DNA of 64,000 nucleotides from Leifsonia aquatica (lineage in GTDB: Bacteria; Actinomycetota; Actinomycetes; Actinomycetales; Microbacteriaceae), in assembly GCF_014190775.1 (NCBI RefSeq), contig NZ_JACHVP010000005.1, positions 1 through 64,000 on the forward strand. The letters are read 5' to 3'. Made by a program: the position numbers and the translations under genes. Shown piece after piece: positions 15,966-25,496 of the stretch. The notes below the pieces were generated by a model. It did not search any database. It was not told the origin of the DNA and saw only the letters and a program-made list of their open reading frames with translations. The first letter of the stretch is position 1, and every line of letters starts with the position of its first letter.

Positions 15966-17378
15966 GTGAGCCTCGAGCCCTGGGAGATGTCCGCCGGCGA
16001 GATCGCGGAGGCGGTGCGGACGGGGTCTCTGACGGCGACCGCGGTGGTCGAAGCGCACCTGCGCAGGATCGACGAGATCAACCCGCGTGTGAACGCGCTC
16101 ACGGTCGTCTTCGCGGAGCGGGCACTCGCGCTCGCCGCGGACCTCGACCGCCGGATCGCTGCGGGGGAGGACCCGGGTCCGCTCGCCGGCGTCCCCTTCT
16201 CCGTCAAGGAGAACATCGACATGACGTGGTCGCCCACGACCGAGGGCGCGACCTTCCTCCAGGGCAACCAGCCGGCGGACGACGCCACGGCCGTCCGGCG
16301 CATGCTGGCGGCCGGCGCCATCCCGATCGGCCGGGGGAACATGCCCGACTTCGGTCTGCGCTGGGACACCGACAACGACCTGTTCGGCCGCACCCTCAAT
16401 CCCTGGGTGCGCTCGCTCGTGCCCGAAGGGTCGAGCGGAGGCGACGCCGTGGCGGTCGCGACCGGGATGGCCGCGATCGGCCTCGGCAACGACTACGGCG
16501 GCTCGCTGCGCCTCCCGGCCAACGCCGCGGGCGTGACGGCCCTGCGCACGAGTGCATGGCGCATCCCGGCCCCGGTCGTCGCGCCGGCTCCGGTCCCGCT
16601 CTCCCTGCAGCACTTCGCGGTCAACGGACCGATCGCCCGCTCGGCCGCCGACCTCGATCTGGCGTTCGCCGTCGTGCACGGCGCCGACGAGCGCGACCCG
16701 CTCTCGATCACGGTGGAGCACCCGCGCTCGTACGACGGGCCGCGCCGGGTCGCGGTGGTCCGCGATCCGCTCGGCTGGGGCGTCGCGCCCTCGGTCGCCG
16801 ATGCCGTGGAGGCCGCGGCCAGCGCCCTCACGGACGCGGGCTGGCAGGTCGACGAGGTGGAGCCGCCGATGCTGGAGGAGGCGGCGGTGCTCTGGCGGCG
16901 CCTCTCGGCGTACGAGATGAAGGGCCTGTTCGCCCCGGGTGCGCTCCCGGCGCCGCTGAGCGACGGAGCCGTCCAGTACTTCCAGGACAACGTGGTCGGC
17001 GCCGAGCCGTTCGCGTCGGTCGACGACTACGCCGACGCCTGGGCGAAGCGGGTGCTCATCGCCGCCCTGTGGCACGAGTTCTTCGCCGAGCACCCGATCA
17101 TCCTCGGCCCCGTCGCGACGGCCGAGCCGTTCCCGATCGGGTACGACCTCGACGGGCCGGAGGCGGCCGATGAGCTGTGGCGACGCCACCGCCTGGTCGT
17201 GGCCGTCAACTTCCTCGGTCTGCCGTCCGCCGCCGTGCCCACTCACGTCGCCGACTCCGGCTCGCCCGTCGGCGTGCAGCTGATCGCCGACCGAAACGCC
17301 GACCACGTCGCGCTGGCGGCGGCCGCCGACGTCGAGCGCGCGCTCGGTCGCCTGACCCCCACCGCACCGCGATGGTGA
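15966..17378 (+). CDS. Amidase signature-family hydrolase
   Basis: This 470-aa amide hydrolase has the full Ser-cisSer-Lys triad: Lys81 in PFSVKEN, Ser156-157 in EGSSGGD and nucleophile Ser180 in YGGSLRLPA. The common GSSGGS is GSSGGD here. GTG 15966 is chosen for RBS GAAGGAG 5 nt upstream; the earlier in-frame start at 15894 lies inside the promoter. The operator upstream puts it in the TetR regulon with an oligopeptide-type importer, an esterase-like hydrolase and a monooxygenase. It probably cleaves an amide bond of an imported compound. The stop overlaps the following DUF3237 gene by 7 nt. Confidence 0.88.
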   Translation: MSLEPWEMSAGEIAEAVRTGSLTATAVVEAHLRRIDEINPRVNALTVVFAERALALAADLDRRIAAGEDPGPLAGVPFSVKENIDMTWSPTTEGATFLQGNQPADDATAVRRMLAAGAIPIGRGNMPDFGLRWDTDNDLFGRTLNPWVRSLVPEGSSGGDAVAVATGMAAIGLGNDYGGSLRLPANAAGVTALRTSAWRIPAPVVAPAPVPLSLQHFAVNGPIARSAADLDLAFAVVHGADERDPLSITVEHPRSYDGPRRVAVVRDPLGWGVAPSVADAVEAAASALTDAGWQVDEVEPPMLEEAAVLWRRLSAYEMKGLFAPGALPAPLSDGAVQYFQDNVVGAEPFASVDDYADAWAKRVLIAALWHEFFAEHPIILGPVATAEPFPIGYDLDGPEAADELWRRHRLVVAVNFLGLPSAAVPTHVADSGSPVGVQLIADRNADHVALAAAADVERALGRLTPTAPRW

Positions 17379-17842
17379 CGGGGCTCCTGGAGCCGCACCT
17401 CGAGTTCGCCTTCGAACTGCGCGTCGAGGTGGGTGAGCCCGTCCGGATCGGCGGCGAGGGAGGCGAGGACCGCAACTTCACGCCGATCACCGGCGGTGTC
17501 GTCGAGGGGCCTCGGCTGCGGGGCCGGGTCGTCCCAGGCGGCGGCGACTGGTGGATCACCCGGGGCGAGACCACCTTCCTCGACGCCCGCTATCTGCTGG
17601 AGGCCGACGACGGAGCCACGATCGACATCGTCAACCGGGGATACTTCTGGCTCGCCGATCCGGGATACGCGGCGGCGTTCGAGGCGCGCGAGCACATCCC
17701 GGAGGAGGCCCTCTACTACCGGACGGCCCCGGTGTTCTCGACGGCGGCGCCGGAGCACGCGTGGCTCGGCCGGCACCAGTTCGTCGGGATGGCGCGGCCC
17801 GGACCCGATCGCGTCGACATCCGCGTCTTCGTCCTGAGCTGA
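17372..17842 (+). CDS. DUF3237 family protein, first of three
   Basis: This 156-aa protein of the DUF3237 family (function unknown) shows the hallmark pattern of a short beta-barrel: an E-F-x-F-E-x-R-V strand, PITGGVVEG, VVPGGGDW, DARYLLEADDGA and LYYRTAPVFSTAAPEHAWL. It overlaps the amidase by 7 nt (ATG 17372; GTG 17375 is also possible) and so should be made with it. Two more members lie in the same regulon at 25486 and 25950, each behind a different enzyme. A lyase, isomerase or accessory binding role are all open. Confidence 0.8.
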   Translation: MVTGLLEPHLEFAFELRVEVGEPVRIGGEGGEDRNFTPITGGVVEGPRLRGRVVPGGGDWWITRGETTFLDARYLLEADDGATIDIVNRGYFWLADPGYAAAFEAREHIPEEALYYRTAPVFSTAAPEHAWLGRHQFVGMARPGPDRVDIRVFVLS

Positions 17843-17874
17843 CCGGGCGACCGCCGCGGGGCGGACCTCCCGGG

Positions 17875-18438
17875 TCAGTGCTCGAGCAGCCGCTCGCCGT
17901 TCTGCCGCACGATGGCGTCGAAGTTCGTCGCGGGGTCGAGGTCGCTCATGGCGGCGTTGCCGATGGCCAGGGCCAGGAGGGCGTACGCCCGCTTCCAGAG
18001 CTCGTCCGTGTCGGCGTCCGGGTAGTTCGCGACGAGCACCGCGTGGATCTCGCGGCGCAGGGCGGTGTAGCCGTCGAGCATGGCGCCGCGGATGTCGTCG
18101 TTCGTCCGTGCCGCGTTCAGCAGCTCCAGGATGACCGAGTTGTCGTCGGTCGGCGCCGAGAACGGCGCGCCGTACAGGTAGTCGAGCATGGTCGGGACGC
18201 TGTCCGGCTCGTTCTCGGCGCCGGCGAGCTCGTCGTCCTTGCCGATCTCCCACTGGACGAGGGCGAGGACGAGGTCCTCGCGGTTGCCGACGTAGTGGCG
18301 GATGTGGCCGCGGCTCATGCCCGACTCCGCCGACACCTTCTCGAGGGTGAGCCCCGCCAGTCCGACGCGGGCGACGCAGCGCGCGGTCGCCGCCAGGATC
18401 TGTTCGCGGCGCTCGGCCTTCACGCTCGGTCTGCCCAT
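17875..18438 (-). CDS. TetR-family regulator of the amidase/importer/monooxygenase regulon
   Basis: This 187-aa regulator has an N-terminal HTH: AERREQILAATARCVARVG, then TLEKVSAESGMSRGHIRHYV. A ligand-binding domain of helices follows. RBS GGGGAG precedes ATG 18438. It is transcribed divergently from the importer operon; the shared operator at 18491-18508 lies between them and suggests autoregulation. Identical or near-identical palindromes precede the amidase and the monooxygenase. The inducer is presumably the imported substrate or a product of it. Confidence 0.87.
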   Translation of the reverse strand: MGRPSVKAERREQILAATARCVARVGLAGLTLEKVSAESGMSRGHIRHYVGNREDLVLALVQWEIGKDDELAGAENEPDSVPTMLDYLYGAPFSAPTDDNSVILELLNAARTNDDIRGAMLDGYTALRREIHAVLVANYPDADTDELWKRAYALLALAIGNAAMSDLDPATNFDAIVRQNGERLLEH

Positions 18439-18490
18439 GACTCCCCAATCTAGCCGGACGGCATTTCCGGCGGCGACACAAAATCTTTTG

Positions 18491-18530
18491 TTAGTCAGTA
18501 TTGACCAAAAACGGTTCTGGCGCTTAGTCT
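18491..18530 (+). promoter_or_regulatory. TetR operator 2 and importer promoter
   Basis: TTAGTCAGTATTGACCAA (18491-18508) is the best-conserved copy of the 18-bp palindrome. TTGACC (18501-18506) serves as the -35 box, with TAGTCT (18525-18530) as -10 at 18 nt spacing. It sits in the 186-nt gap between the divergent TetR and binding-protein genes, so it can control both. Confidence 0.8.
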
Positions 18531-18624
18531 CGGCACAATCCACCACGGCGGTGGTCCCCGGATCCCGTCGTCCGCCGGAACGTCCTCGGCGATTCACCCC
18601 CGTTGCGAAACGAAAGGCAGCCCG

Positions 18625-20268
18625 ATGAAACGAGTCCTTGCCATCGCCGGATCCGTCGCCCTGGTGACGACACTGGCCGCGTGTACGACCTCCCCGTCGT
18701 CCACCTCCACCCGCTCCGACGGCCTCTACCCGGCCTCCAAGCTGGTCACCACCACGACGGCCGCCACGAAGACGGCCGACAAGGTCACCTGGGCGCTGTC
18801 GGCGGGCGAGCCGCCGACGCTCAACCCGATCCAGTCCGGAACGGACTCGTCGTACCTCGTCAACGCGAACCTCTGCGAGAACCTGCTCTCGCTCACCCCC
18901 GACTTCGCCGTCGCCCCTGGCCTCGCGACCTCGGCCGACTGGACGGACCCCACGACCTTCACGATCGAGCTGCGGGACGACGTCACCTTCTGGGACGGCG
19001 CCCCGATGACCGCCGACGACGTGCTCTACAGCCTGCAGCAGAGCGCGTCGCCCACGACCGGCTCGGTGAACGTCGGCCTGTTCGCCGGCGTCACGTCGAT
19101 GGCCGCCACCGGAGCGCACGAGGTCACGCTGCACTTCGCGGCGCCGGACTCGCAGTTCCGCAACGCGCTGGCGACGACCGCGGGCGTGGTCTTCGAGAAG
19201 GCGTACGCCGAGAAGGCCGGGCAGGCACTCGGCACCTCCTCCGGCGGCCTCATGTGCACCGGCCCGTTCGAGCTGAAGAGCTGGACGCCGGGCAAGAGCA
19301 TCGTCACCACGGCCAACCCCCACTACTGGAACGGCGCGCCCAAGACCAAGGAGCTCGACTACGTCTTCATCGCCGACAACTCGACGCTGACCAGCGCCCT
19401 CCTCTCGGGCGAGGTCGACGGCGCCTACGACGTGCCGACCTCGAGCGCGAAGACCCTGTCGTCCTCGAAGTCCGGCGCCCTGTACTTCGGGCCGAGCACC
19501 GGCTCGCTGAGCTTCGGACCCGTCGCCGACAGCGGCCCGGCCGCCGACCCGCGCGTCCGTCAGGCGCTGAACCTCGCCATCGACAAGACGGCGTACGTGA
19601 AGACCGTGCTCGGCGGCTACGGCGCCGTGGCCAAGACCTTCAGCCTCCCGCTCACCTTCTCCGGCCTCCCGGACGCGGCGATCTACCAGAAGGGCTACGA
19701 CGCGCTGCCCGACTACCCGGTCGACCTCGCCAAGGCGAAGAAGCTGATCGCCGAGGCGAAGCCGGAAGCGAAGGACCTCGTCTTCGCCATCCCGGCGGGC
19801 AACCAGGAGCTGCTGCAGTCGGCGACCATCGTGCAGGCCGCGGGCAAGAAGCTCGGCCTCACGATCACGATCAAGCAGCTGCAGGCGACCGACTTCGCCG
19901 GTCTCTTCTACGACGCCTCCGCCCGGAAGGGCATCGACTTCATCGGGACCATGGGCTACCTCAACGCACCGGGCCCGATCACCAACGCCGCGTTCTTCAC
20001 GATGCCGCAGCCGCTCGGCCTGTTCAACTGGTCGGGCTACAGCGACCCGGAAGTCACGAAGCACCTGACCGCCGCCATCCAGACGACCGACGCGACGACC
20101 GCCGCGAACGAGTTCGTGAAGGCCCAGGCGATCTACGACGAGTCCCAGCCGCTCGTGACCCTCGGCGCGAAGTACTCCTCCGTGTATCTGAGCTCGAAGC
20201 TCACCGGCGCCACCGTCTCGTTCGCCTACATCGGCTCGCCGTGGGCGCTCCACCTCGGCGCCGAGTGA
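18625..20268 (+). CDS. Dpp/Opp-type substrate-binding lipoprotein
   Basis: This 547-aa family 5 extracellular solute-binding protein has a signal peptide with lipobox LAAC (Cys about residue 20) and a Ser/Thr-rich linker. Domain features are WALSAGEPPTLNP at the start of the mature fold, FWDGAPMTADDVLYSLQ, and VRQALNLAIDKTAYVKTVL. Such proteins bind oligopeptides, nickel, opines or other amide-rich compounds. It heads a tightly packed seven-gene unit under TetR operator 2, so the ligand is probably the substrate of the co-regulated amidase or hydrolases. Confidence 0.88.
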   Translation: MKRVLAIAGSVALVTTLAACTTSPSSTSTRSDGLYPASKLVTTTTAATKTADKVTWALSAGEPPTLNPIQSGTDSSYLVNANLCENLLSLTPDFAVAPGLATSADWTDPTTFTIELRDDVTFWDGAPMTADDVLYSLQQSASPTTGSVNVGLFAGVTSMAATGAHEVTLHFAAPDSQFRNALATTAGVVFEKAYAEKAGQALGTSSGGLMCTGPFELKSWTPGKSIVTTANPHYWNGAPKTKELDYVFIADNSTLTSALLSGEVDGAYDVPTSSAKTLSSSKSGALYFGPSTGSLSFGPVADSGPAADPRVRQALNLAIDKTAYVKTVLGGYGAVAKTFSLPLTFSGLPDAAIYQKGYDALPDYPVDLAKAKKLIAEAKPEAKDLVFAIPAGNQELLQSATIVQAAGKKLGLTITIKQLQATDFAGLFYDASARKGIDFIGTMGYLNAPGPITNAAFFTMPQPLGLFNWSGYSDPEVTKHLTAAIQTTDATTAANEFVKAQAIYDESQPLVTLGAKYSSVYLSSKLTGATVSFAYIGSPWALHLGAE

Positions 20269-20275
20269 CGGCCCG

Positions 20276-21226
20276 ATGAACGTCCTCCTCTTCACCGGCA
20301 AGCGGCTGCTGGCGCTCGCCGTCACGCTGATCATCGCCAGCGTGCTCATCTTCCTGGCGTTCGCGCTCACCCCGGGCGACCCGGCGGCGGTCCTCGCCGG
20401 CGGGTCCCGGCCCGACGCGCAGACGCTGGCGGAGATCCGCCACCAGTTCCACCTGGACGCGCCGCTCTGGCAGCGCTACCTGATCTGGGTGGGCGGCCTG
20501 CTCACCGGTGACCTGGGGGAGTCGTTCGTCTATCGCACTCCGGTCGCGGACCTCATCGGTCCGCGGCTGGAGACGACGCTGGTCCTCACGTCGTACGCCG
20601 CCCTGCTGATCCTCGTGTTCGGCGTGGGCAGCGGCATCGTCGCCGCCCTCTCAGGGCGCATCGCGGACCGCACGGTCACCATCGCCGGCTCGATCCTGAT
20701 GGGAGCCCCCACCTTCGTGGTGGCGATGTTCCTCATCTGGCTGTTCTCGCAGCAGCTCGACTGGTTCCCGGTCTACGGATCCGGGACAGGGCTGGCCGAC
20801 ATGCTCTGGCACCTGACGCTGCCCGCCGTCGCGATGAGCTGCGCGTATCTGGCGTTCCTCTCCCGGATCACGCGCAGCGCCATCCGCGGGCAGCTCTACT
20901 CGGAGCACGTCGAGACGGCGACGAGCCGGGGCGTCCGCCGGAGCGCGGTGGTGATCCGCCACGTGCTGCGCAACGCGTCGCCCGAGATCCTCGCCGTCTC
21001 CGGGATCACGCTGGCCGGGCTGATCGCCTCGACCGCGGTCGCCGAGACGGCCTTCGGGGTCAGCGGGATCGGCTCCCTGCTCGTCCAGGCCGCCGGGCGC
21101 AAAGACCTTCCGGTGGTGCTGGTCGTCTCGCTGATCATGGTCGTCGCCTTCGTGGTCATCAACACGGTGGTCGATCTGGTCAACGTGGCCATCGATCCCC
21201 GGCTCGCCCAGAGGAGGACCGCATGA
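20276..21226 (+). CDS. Dpp/Opp-type ABC importer permease, DppB-like
   Basis: This 316-aa permease starts 7 nt after the binding-protein gene. The first helix and FALTPGDPAAVLAGG are typical of DppB. HLDAPLWQRYLIWVGGLLTGDLGESF is the family's periplasmic region. Six helices are predicted, with a conserved cytoplasmic loop RSAIRGQLYSEHVETATSRG in the EAA position. It overlaps the next permease by 4 nt. Confidence 0.9.
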   Translation: MNVLLFTGKRLLALAVTLIIASVLIFLAFALTPGDPAAVLAGGSRPDAQTLAEIRHQFHLDAPLWQRYLIWVGGLLTGDLGESFVYRTPVADLIGPRLETTLVLTSYAALLILVFGVGSGIVAALSGRIADRTVTIAGSILMGAPTFVVAMFLIWLFSQQLDWFPVYGSGTGLADMLWHLTLPAVAMSCAYLAFLSRITRSAIRGQLYSEHVETATSRGVRRSAVVIRHVLRNASPEILAVSGITLAGLIASTAVAETAFGVSGIGSLLVQAAGRKDLPVVLVVSLIMVVAFVVINTVVDLVNVAIDPRLAQRRTA

Positions 21227-22086
21227 GTCTCGCCCAGCTCGCCGGCTCGCGGCGCCTCCCCTTCGTCCGCCGGGCGTCGAGCATCGGCTGGCTCACGATC
21301 GCCGCGATCGTGTTCCTCGCCCTGCTCGTGCTCGTGGCGGTGCTCGGTCCGCTGATCGCGCCCTACGACCCGGACGCGGTGGACGTGATGAACGCGCTCG
21401 CCGGGCCCTCCGCCGCGCACTGGTTCGGGGTCGACGACACCGGCCGCGACATCTTCTCGCGCGTGCTGGTCGGAGCGCGCCCGACCCTGGTCGGCCCCGC
21501 CTGCGTCGTGCTCATCGCGACCGTCGTCGGGACGGCCCTGGCCGTCACCGCCGCGTGGTTCGGCGGCCTGTACGACACGATCGTCTCCCGCGCGATGGAC
21601 ATCGTGTTCGCCTTCCCCGGCATCATCATCGCCATCATCGCGGTCACGATGTTCGGCCCCGGGCTGGTCGCGCCGGTCGTCGCCCTGTCGATCACCTACA
21701 TCCCGATGATCGCCCGGGTGCTGCGGTCCGCGGCCCTGCGGGAGCGCAACCTGCCCTATGTGGCGGCGCTCCGCGTGCAGGGGATGCCGGCCCGCGCGAT
21801 CATCGTGCGCCACATCGTCCCGAACCTGATGCCGCTCCTCTTCGTGCAGGCGACGATCGGCTTCGGCTACGCGCTGCTCGATCTCGCCGCGATCTCGTAC
21901 CTCGGGCTCGGCCTCCAGCCTCCCGCGGCCGACTGGGGCCTCCTCATCGCCCAGGGCCAGCCGGCGATCATCCAGGGCCACCCGCAGCAGTCGCTGATCA
22001 CGGCGGCCCTCGTCGTCCTCACGGTCATCTCCGTGAACCTGATCGGCGACCGCCTCGCCCAGCACTACGAGATCGGAGAACGATGA
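21223..22086 (+). CDS. Dpp/Opp-type ABC importer permease, DppC-like
   Basis: This 287-aa partner permease begins with an ATGA overlap. LGPLIAPYDPDAVD and HWFGVDDTGRDIFSRVLVGA are the hallmark DppC segments between helix 1 and helix 2. AAALRVQGMPARAIIVRHI-like coupling-loop sequence lies near residue 180 (YVAALRVQGMPARAI), and GLGLQPPAADWGLLI is in the C-terminal part. It forms a heterodimeric channel with the preceding permease. Confidence 0.9.
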   Translation: MSLAQLAGSRRLPFVRRASSIGWLTIAAIVFLALLVLVAVLGPLIAPYDPDAVDVMNALAGPSAAHWFGVDDTGRDIFSRVLVGARPTLVGPACVVLIATVVGTALAVTAAWFGGLYDTIVSRAMDIVFAFPGIIIAIIAVTMFGPGLVAPVVALSITYIPMIARVLRSAALRERNLPYVAALRVQGMPARAIIVRHIVPNLMPLLFVQATIGFGYALLDLAAISYLGLGLQPPAADWGLLIAQGQPAIIQGHPQQSLITAALVVLTVISVNLIGDRLAQHYEIGER

Positions 22087-22892
22087 TGCCGCCGCTGCTC
22101 GACGTCCAGGACCTCCGCCTGCGCATCTCCACCGCCTCCGGCGACCGCGAGATCCTGCGCGGTCTGTCGTTCTCCGTCGCACCGGGGGAGGCCGTCGGCA
22201 TCGTCGGCGAGTCCGGGTCGGGCAAGTCGCTGACGGTGCGCTCCATCATCCGGCTGCTGCCCCGCACGGCGACCCCGAGCGGCCGCGTGCTGTTCGCCGG
22301 GAGGGACGTGCTGGACATGACGCCGGACGAGCTGCGCCGGTACCGGTCGCACGACGTCGCGATGATGTTCCAGGACCCCCGCGCGCACATCAACCCGGTG
22401 CGCACCATCGGCAGCTTCCTCACGGAGGCACTGGTGCTGGAGCGCGGGGTGCCGCGCCGGGAAGCCGAGCGCCGGGCGGTCGCCGTGCTCGACGAGGTCG
22501 GCGTCTCGTCGCCCCAGCGGCGGATGCGGCAGCGGCCCCACGAGCTCTCCGGCGGCCTCCTGCAGCGCGTCATGATCGCCGCCGCGCTGCTCGCCCAGCC
22601 CCGGCTGCTCCTCGCCGACGAGATCTCGACCGCGCTCGACGTGACCACGCAGGAGGAGGTGATGGCGATCCTCGACGAGGAGCGCCGCGACCGCGGCCTC
22701 GCGATGGTCTTCATCACCCACGACCTCGATCTGGCCGCCGCCGTCTGCGACCGCCTGCTCGTCGTGAAGGACGGGCTGATCGTCGAGTCGCTGACCCCGG
22801 GGCGCGAGCACGAGGCACGCGACCCGTATTCGATCTCCCTCATCCAGGCCCGTTCCTGGTACACCGCGTCGACGGGAGCACCCCATGCCTGA
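22083..22892 (+). CDS. Dpp/Opp-type ABC importer ATPase, DppD-like
   Basis: This 269-aa ATPase has Walker A GESGSGKSLTV, Q-loop MMFQDPRAHINP, signature HELSGGLLQRVMIA and Walker B LLLADEISTALDVT. The usual EPTTALDVT reads EISTALDVT. The start overlaps the permease stop (ATGA; a second ATG is at 22086). The C-terminal oligopeptide-transporter extension seen in DppD is short. It works as a heterodimer with the next gene. Confidence 0.9.
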   Translation: MMPPLLDVQDLRLRISTASGDREILRGLSFSVAPGEAVGIVGESGSGKSLTVRSIIRLLPRTATPSGRVLFAGRDVLDMTPDELRRYRSHDVAMMFQDPRAHINPVRTIGSFLTEALVLERGVPRREAERRAVAVLDEVGVSSPQRRMRQRPHELSGGLLQRVMIAAALLAQPRLLLADEISTALDVTTQEEVMAILDEERRDRGLAMVFITHDLDLAAAVCDRLLVVKDGLIVESLTPGREHEARDPYSISLIQARSWYTASTGAPHA

Positions 22893-23799
22893 GCCGATCC
22901 TCGAGGTCGCGGGACTCGTCAAGGACTTCAGCGTGCGACGCGACGCCGGCTGGGGGCGCGAGGACTTCCGCGCCGTCGACGACGTGTCGTTCGCGCTCGC
23001 TCCGGGAGGCTCCCTCGCCGTGGTCGGCGAGTCCGGCTCGGGCAAGTCCACCACCGCCCGCATGATCGTCGGGCTGGAGCTCGCGGACGCGGGCCGCCTG
23101 CGCGTCGCGGGGGAGGAGTGGGACCCGACGCGCCGGGTGCGCGGAGCGGTGCGACGGCAGCGCGGGTCGCGCATCCAGATGGTGTTCCAGGACCCGTATC
23201 AGTCGCTCGACCGCCGGCAGTCCGTCGGGTCGTGCCTCGACGAGGCGCTGCGGCTGCACACCGGTCTCGACCGCGCCGGGCGCGCGTCGCGCGTCGGAGA
23301 GCTGCTCGCGCAGGTACGCCTCGACCCCGGTTGCGCGGCGTCGCTGCCCCGCGCGCTGTCGGGAGGCCAGCGGCAGCGTGTCGCGATCGCCCGCTCGCTG
23401 GCGGCGCAGCCCGACATCCTGGTGCTCGACGAGGCGGTCGCGTCGCTCGACGTCTCCATCCAGGCACAGGTCCTCGCCCTCCTCGCCGAGCTGCGCGCGC
23501 AGACGGGCGTCGCCCTCCTCTTCATCTCGCACGACCTCCCGGTCGTGAGCCAGGTCTGTGACGAGGTGATCGTGATGAAGGACGGCGCGGTCGTCGAGCG
23601 CGGACCGGTCGCCGCGGTGCTCGAACGGCCGGAGCACCCGTACACGAAGCGGCTGATCGCGTCCGTCCCGCGCCCCGGCTGGCGCCCGCGCCGGCTGAGC
23701 GCCCGCGGCGAGCCGGACGCCGCGCCCGGAGGCGCCCACTCCGCCACCTCCTCCGCACCCGCATCCGATCCACGACGAGAGGCACCCGCCCAGCCATGA
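22885..23799 (+). CDS. Dpp/Opp-type ABC importer ATPase, DppF-like
   Basis: This 304-aa second ATPase has Walker A GESGSGKSTTA, MVFQDPYQSLDRRQSV, signature RALSGGQRQRVAIA and Walker B ILVLDEAVASLDVS. HPYTKRLIASVP marks the oligopeptide ABC C-terminal motif. A low-complexity Ala/Pro/Arg tail of about 35 residues follows. It overlaps DppD by 8 nt and the downstream hydrolase by 4 nt, linking transport to catabolism in one transcript. Confidence 0.9.
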   Translation: MPEPILEVAGLVKDFSVRRDAGWGREDFRAVDDVSFALAPGGSLAVVGESGSGKSTTARMIVGLELADAGRLRVAGEEWDPTRRVRGAVRRQRGSRIQMVFQDPYQSLDRRQSVGSCLDEALRLHTGLDRAGRASRVGELLAQVRLDPGCAASLPRALSGGQRQRVAIARSLAAQPDILVLDEAVASLDVSIQAQVLALLAELRAQTGVALLFISHDLPVVSQVCDEVIVMKDGAVVERGPVAAVLERPEHPYTKRLIASVPRPGWRPRRLSARGEPDAAPGGAHSATSSAPASDPRREAPAQP

Positions 23800-25496
23800 G
23801 CATCGACTACGAGCGGATCGACGCCGCACCCATCCCGCCGGCGGCCCGCAGCTTCCGGGTGCGGATGCGCGACGGCGTGCACCTGGCCACCGACGTGTAC
23901 CTGCCGGAGGGCACGGACGCGCCGGGCCCCACCATCCTCATCCGCCTGCCGTACGACAAGGCAGGCGACTACGCCTTCATCCCGCTGGTCGCGGAGTACA
24001 TGACCGGCCGCGGCTACCGGGTCGTCGCCCAGGATGTGCGCGGCAAGTTCCGCTCGGAGGGGCAGGCGCTGCTGTTCGTCAACGAGGCCGACGACGGCTA
24101 CGACACCATCGAATGGGTGTCGCGGCAGTCGTGGTCCGACGGGGCCGTGGCGATGTGGGGCGACTCCTACTACGGCTACACCCAGTGGGCCGCCGCTGCG
24201 TCCGCGCATCCCGCGCTCAAGGCGATCGCGCCCCGGGTCACCGGCACGCGCCTGGGCGAGTTCCCGACGGCCGAGCCCGGGTCGCGGCGGCGGGATGTGG
24301 AGATGGCGATCATCCTGCTCTACCCGCTCACCCACTTCCACTCGCAGGAGACGTACCTCTGGGAGCCGGACTGGTCCGAGCGGCCGTACGTGCGCGACCT
24401 CGAGGAGTTCCAGCGCGAGGTGGGCACCCGGTCGGCGTCGTTCGACCTCTGGTACCCGCACCCGGTGATCCTGCCGCGGTTCCGGGACGGGAGCCCGTTC
24501 GACGCCCCCGCGGTGCCCGTGCTCAATACCATCGGCTCGTGGGACAACTGCGCGCCGTGGTCGTGGCACGACCACGAGACGATCGCGCGCCGGCCGGCCT
24601 GGCGCCAGAACGAGTTCCTGCTGCTCGAGTCGATCGACCACGAGAACTACCCGTTCGGCTACCGCGGAGGCGAGCGCACCCTGGAGGAGACTCGGGAGAT
24701 GCTCCCGGCCTACCTCGACCCTGCCCTGGAGTTCTTCGACGTGTTCGTGCGCGGCGCGGGTGCGCCGGAGTCGATCCCGCGCGTGCGGTGGAACCTCGCC
24801 GGAACGGAGGGCTACCGGCACTCGGCGGTGTGGCCGCCGGCCGGAGCGGCGCCGCGCACGCTGTGGGCGCACGGCGACGGGGCGCTCGCCACGGAAGCCG
24901 CGGAGCCGTCCGAAGCGCGCTGGCGGCACGACCCGGACGACCTGGTGCCGTCGTCGGCGCCCGATCCCTTCTCCTTCCTCCTCTCCTCGCCCGACGAGCG
25001 CGCGCTCGCGGAACGGCCGGACGTGGTCGGCTTCGTCGGCGACGCGACGGCGACCGACACCGACCTCGCGGGGCCGGTCTCGGTCACGGCGACGGTCGTG
25101 AGCACCGGACCCCGCACCGATCTGTTCGCCCGCCTCTACGACGTCGCGCCCGACGGCACGCTGTTCCGCATCGCGCGCGGCCAGACGACCATCGAGCGGG
25201 CGGAGGAGCCCCTGACCGTGGCGCTCGACCTGGGCCACGTCGGCTACCGGCTCCGGGCCGGGCACCGCCTCCGCCTCCACCTGCAGAGCAGCGACTTCCC
25301 GGAGTTCGTCCCGCAGCCGGGCACTCACGAGTCCGGCTGGACGGCGGTGGAGGTGCGCCCCACCGAGCAGACCGTGCTCCTGGGCGGCCCCCACGGCCTC
25401 CGGGTCGACCTGCTGGTGCTCGACGACCCGGGACCGGCCCATCCGCTGATCGCGGAGCGCACGACGACCACGAAGGAGACCGGCCATGGCGCCTGA
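23796..25496 (+). CDS. CocE/NonD-family hydrolase
   Basis: This 566-aa alpha/beta hydrolase is of the cocaine esterase / glutaryl-acylase / X-Pro dipeptidyl-peptidase (S15) group. VRMRDGVHLATDVYLP opens the fold and Ser124 is the nucleophile in WGDSYYGYTQ. Asp in TIGSWDNC and His in SIDHENYPF are likely the other triad members. The C-terminal third (about 340-560) is the jelly-roll domain (DLFARLYDVAPDGT, GHRLRLHLQSSDFPEF). It has no signal peptide, so it acts in the cytosol on the imported compound. Members cleave esters or amides; the substrate is unknown. The stop overlaps the next DUF3237 gene by 11 nt. Confidence 0.87.
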   Translation: MSIDYERIDAAPIPPAARSFRVRMRDGVHLATDVYLPEGTDAPGPTILIRLPYDKAGDYAFIPLVAEYMTGRGYRVVAQDVRGKFRSEGQALLFVNEADDGYDTIEWVSRQSWSDGAVAMWGDSYYGYTQWAAAASAHPALKAIAPRVTGTRLGEFPTAEPGSRRRDVEMAIILLYPLTHFHSQETYLWEPDWSERPYVRDLEEFQREVGTRSASFDLWYPHPVILPRFRDGSPFDAPAVPVLNTIGSWDNCAPWSWHDHETIARRPAWRQNEFLLLESIDHENYPFGYRGGERTLEETREMLPAYLDPALEFFDVFVRGAGAPESIPRVRWNLAGTEGYRHSAVWPPAGAAPRTLWAHGDGALATEAAEPSEARWRHDPDDLVPSSAPDPFSFLLSSPDERALAERPDVVGFVGDATATDTDLAGPVSVTATVVSTGPRTDLFARLYDVAPDGTLFRIARGQTTIERAEEPLTVALDLGHVGYRLRAGHRLRLHLQSSDFPEFVPQPGTHESGWTAVEVRPTEQTVLLGGPHGLRVDLLVLDDPGPAHPLIAERTTTTKETGHGA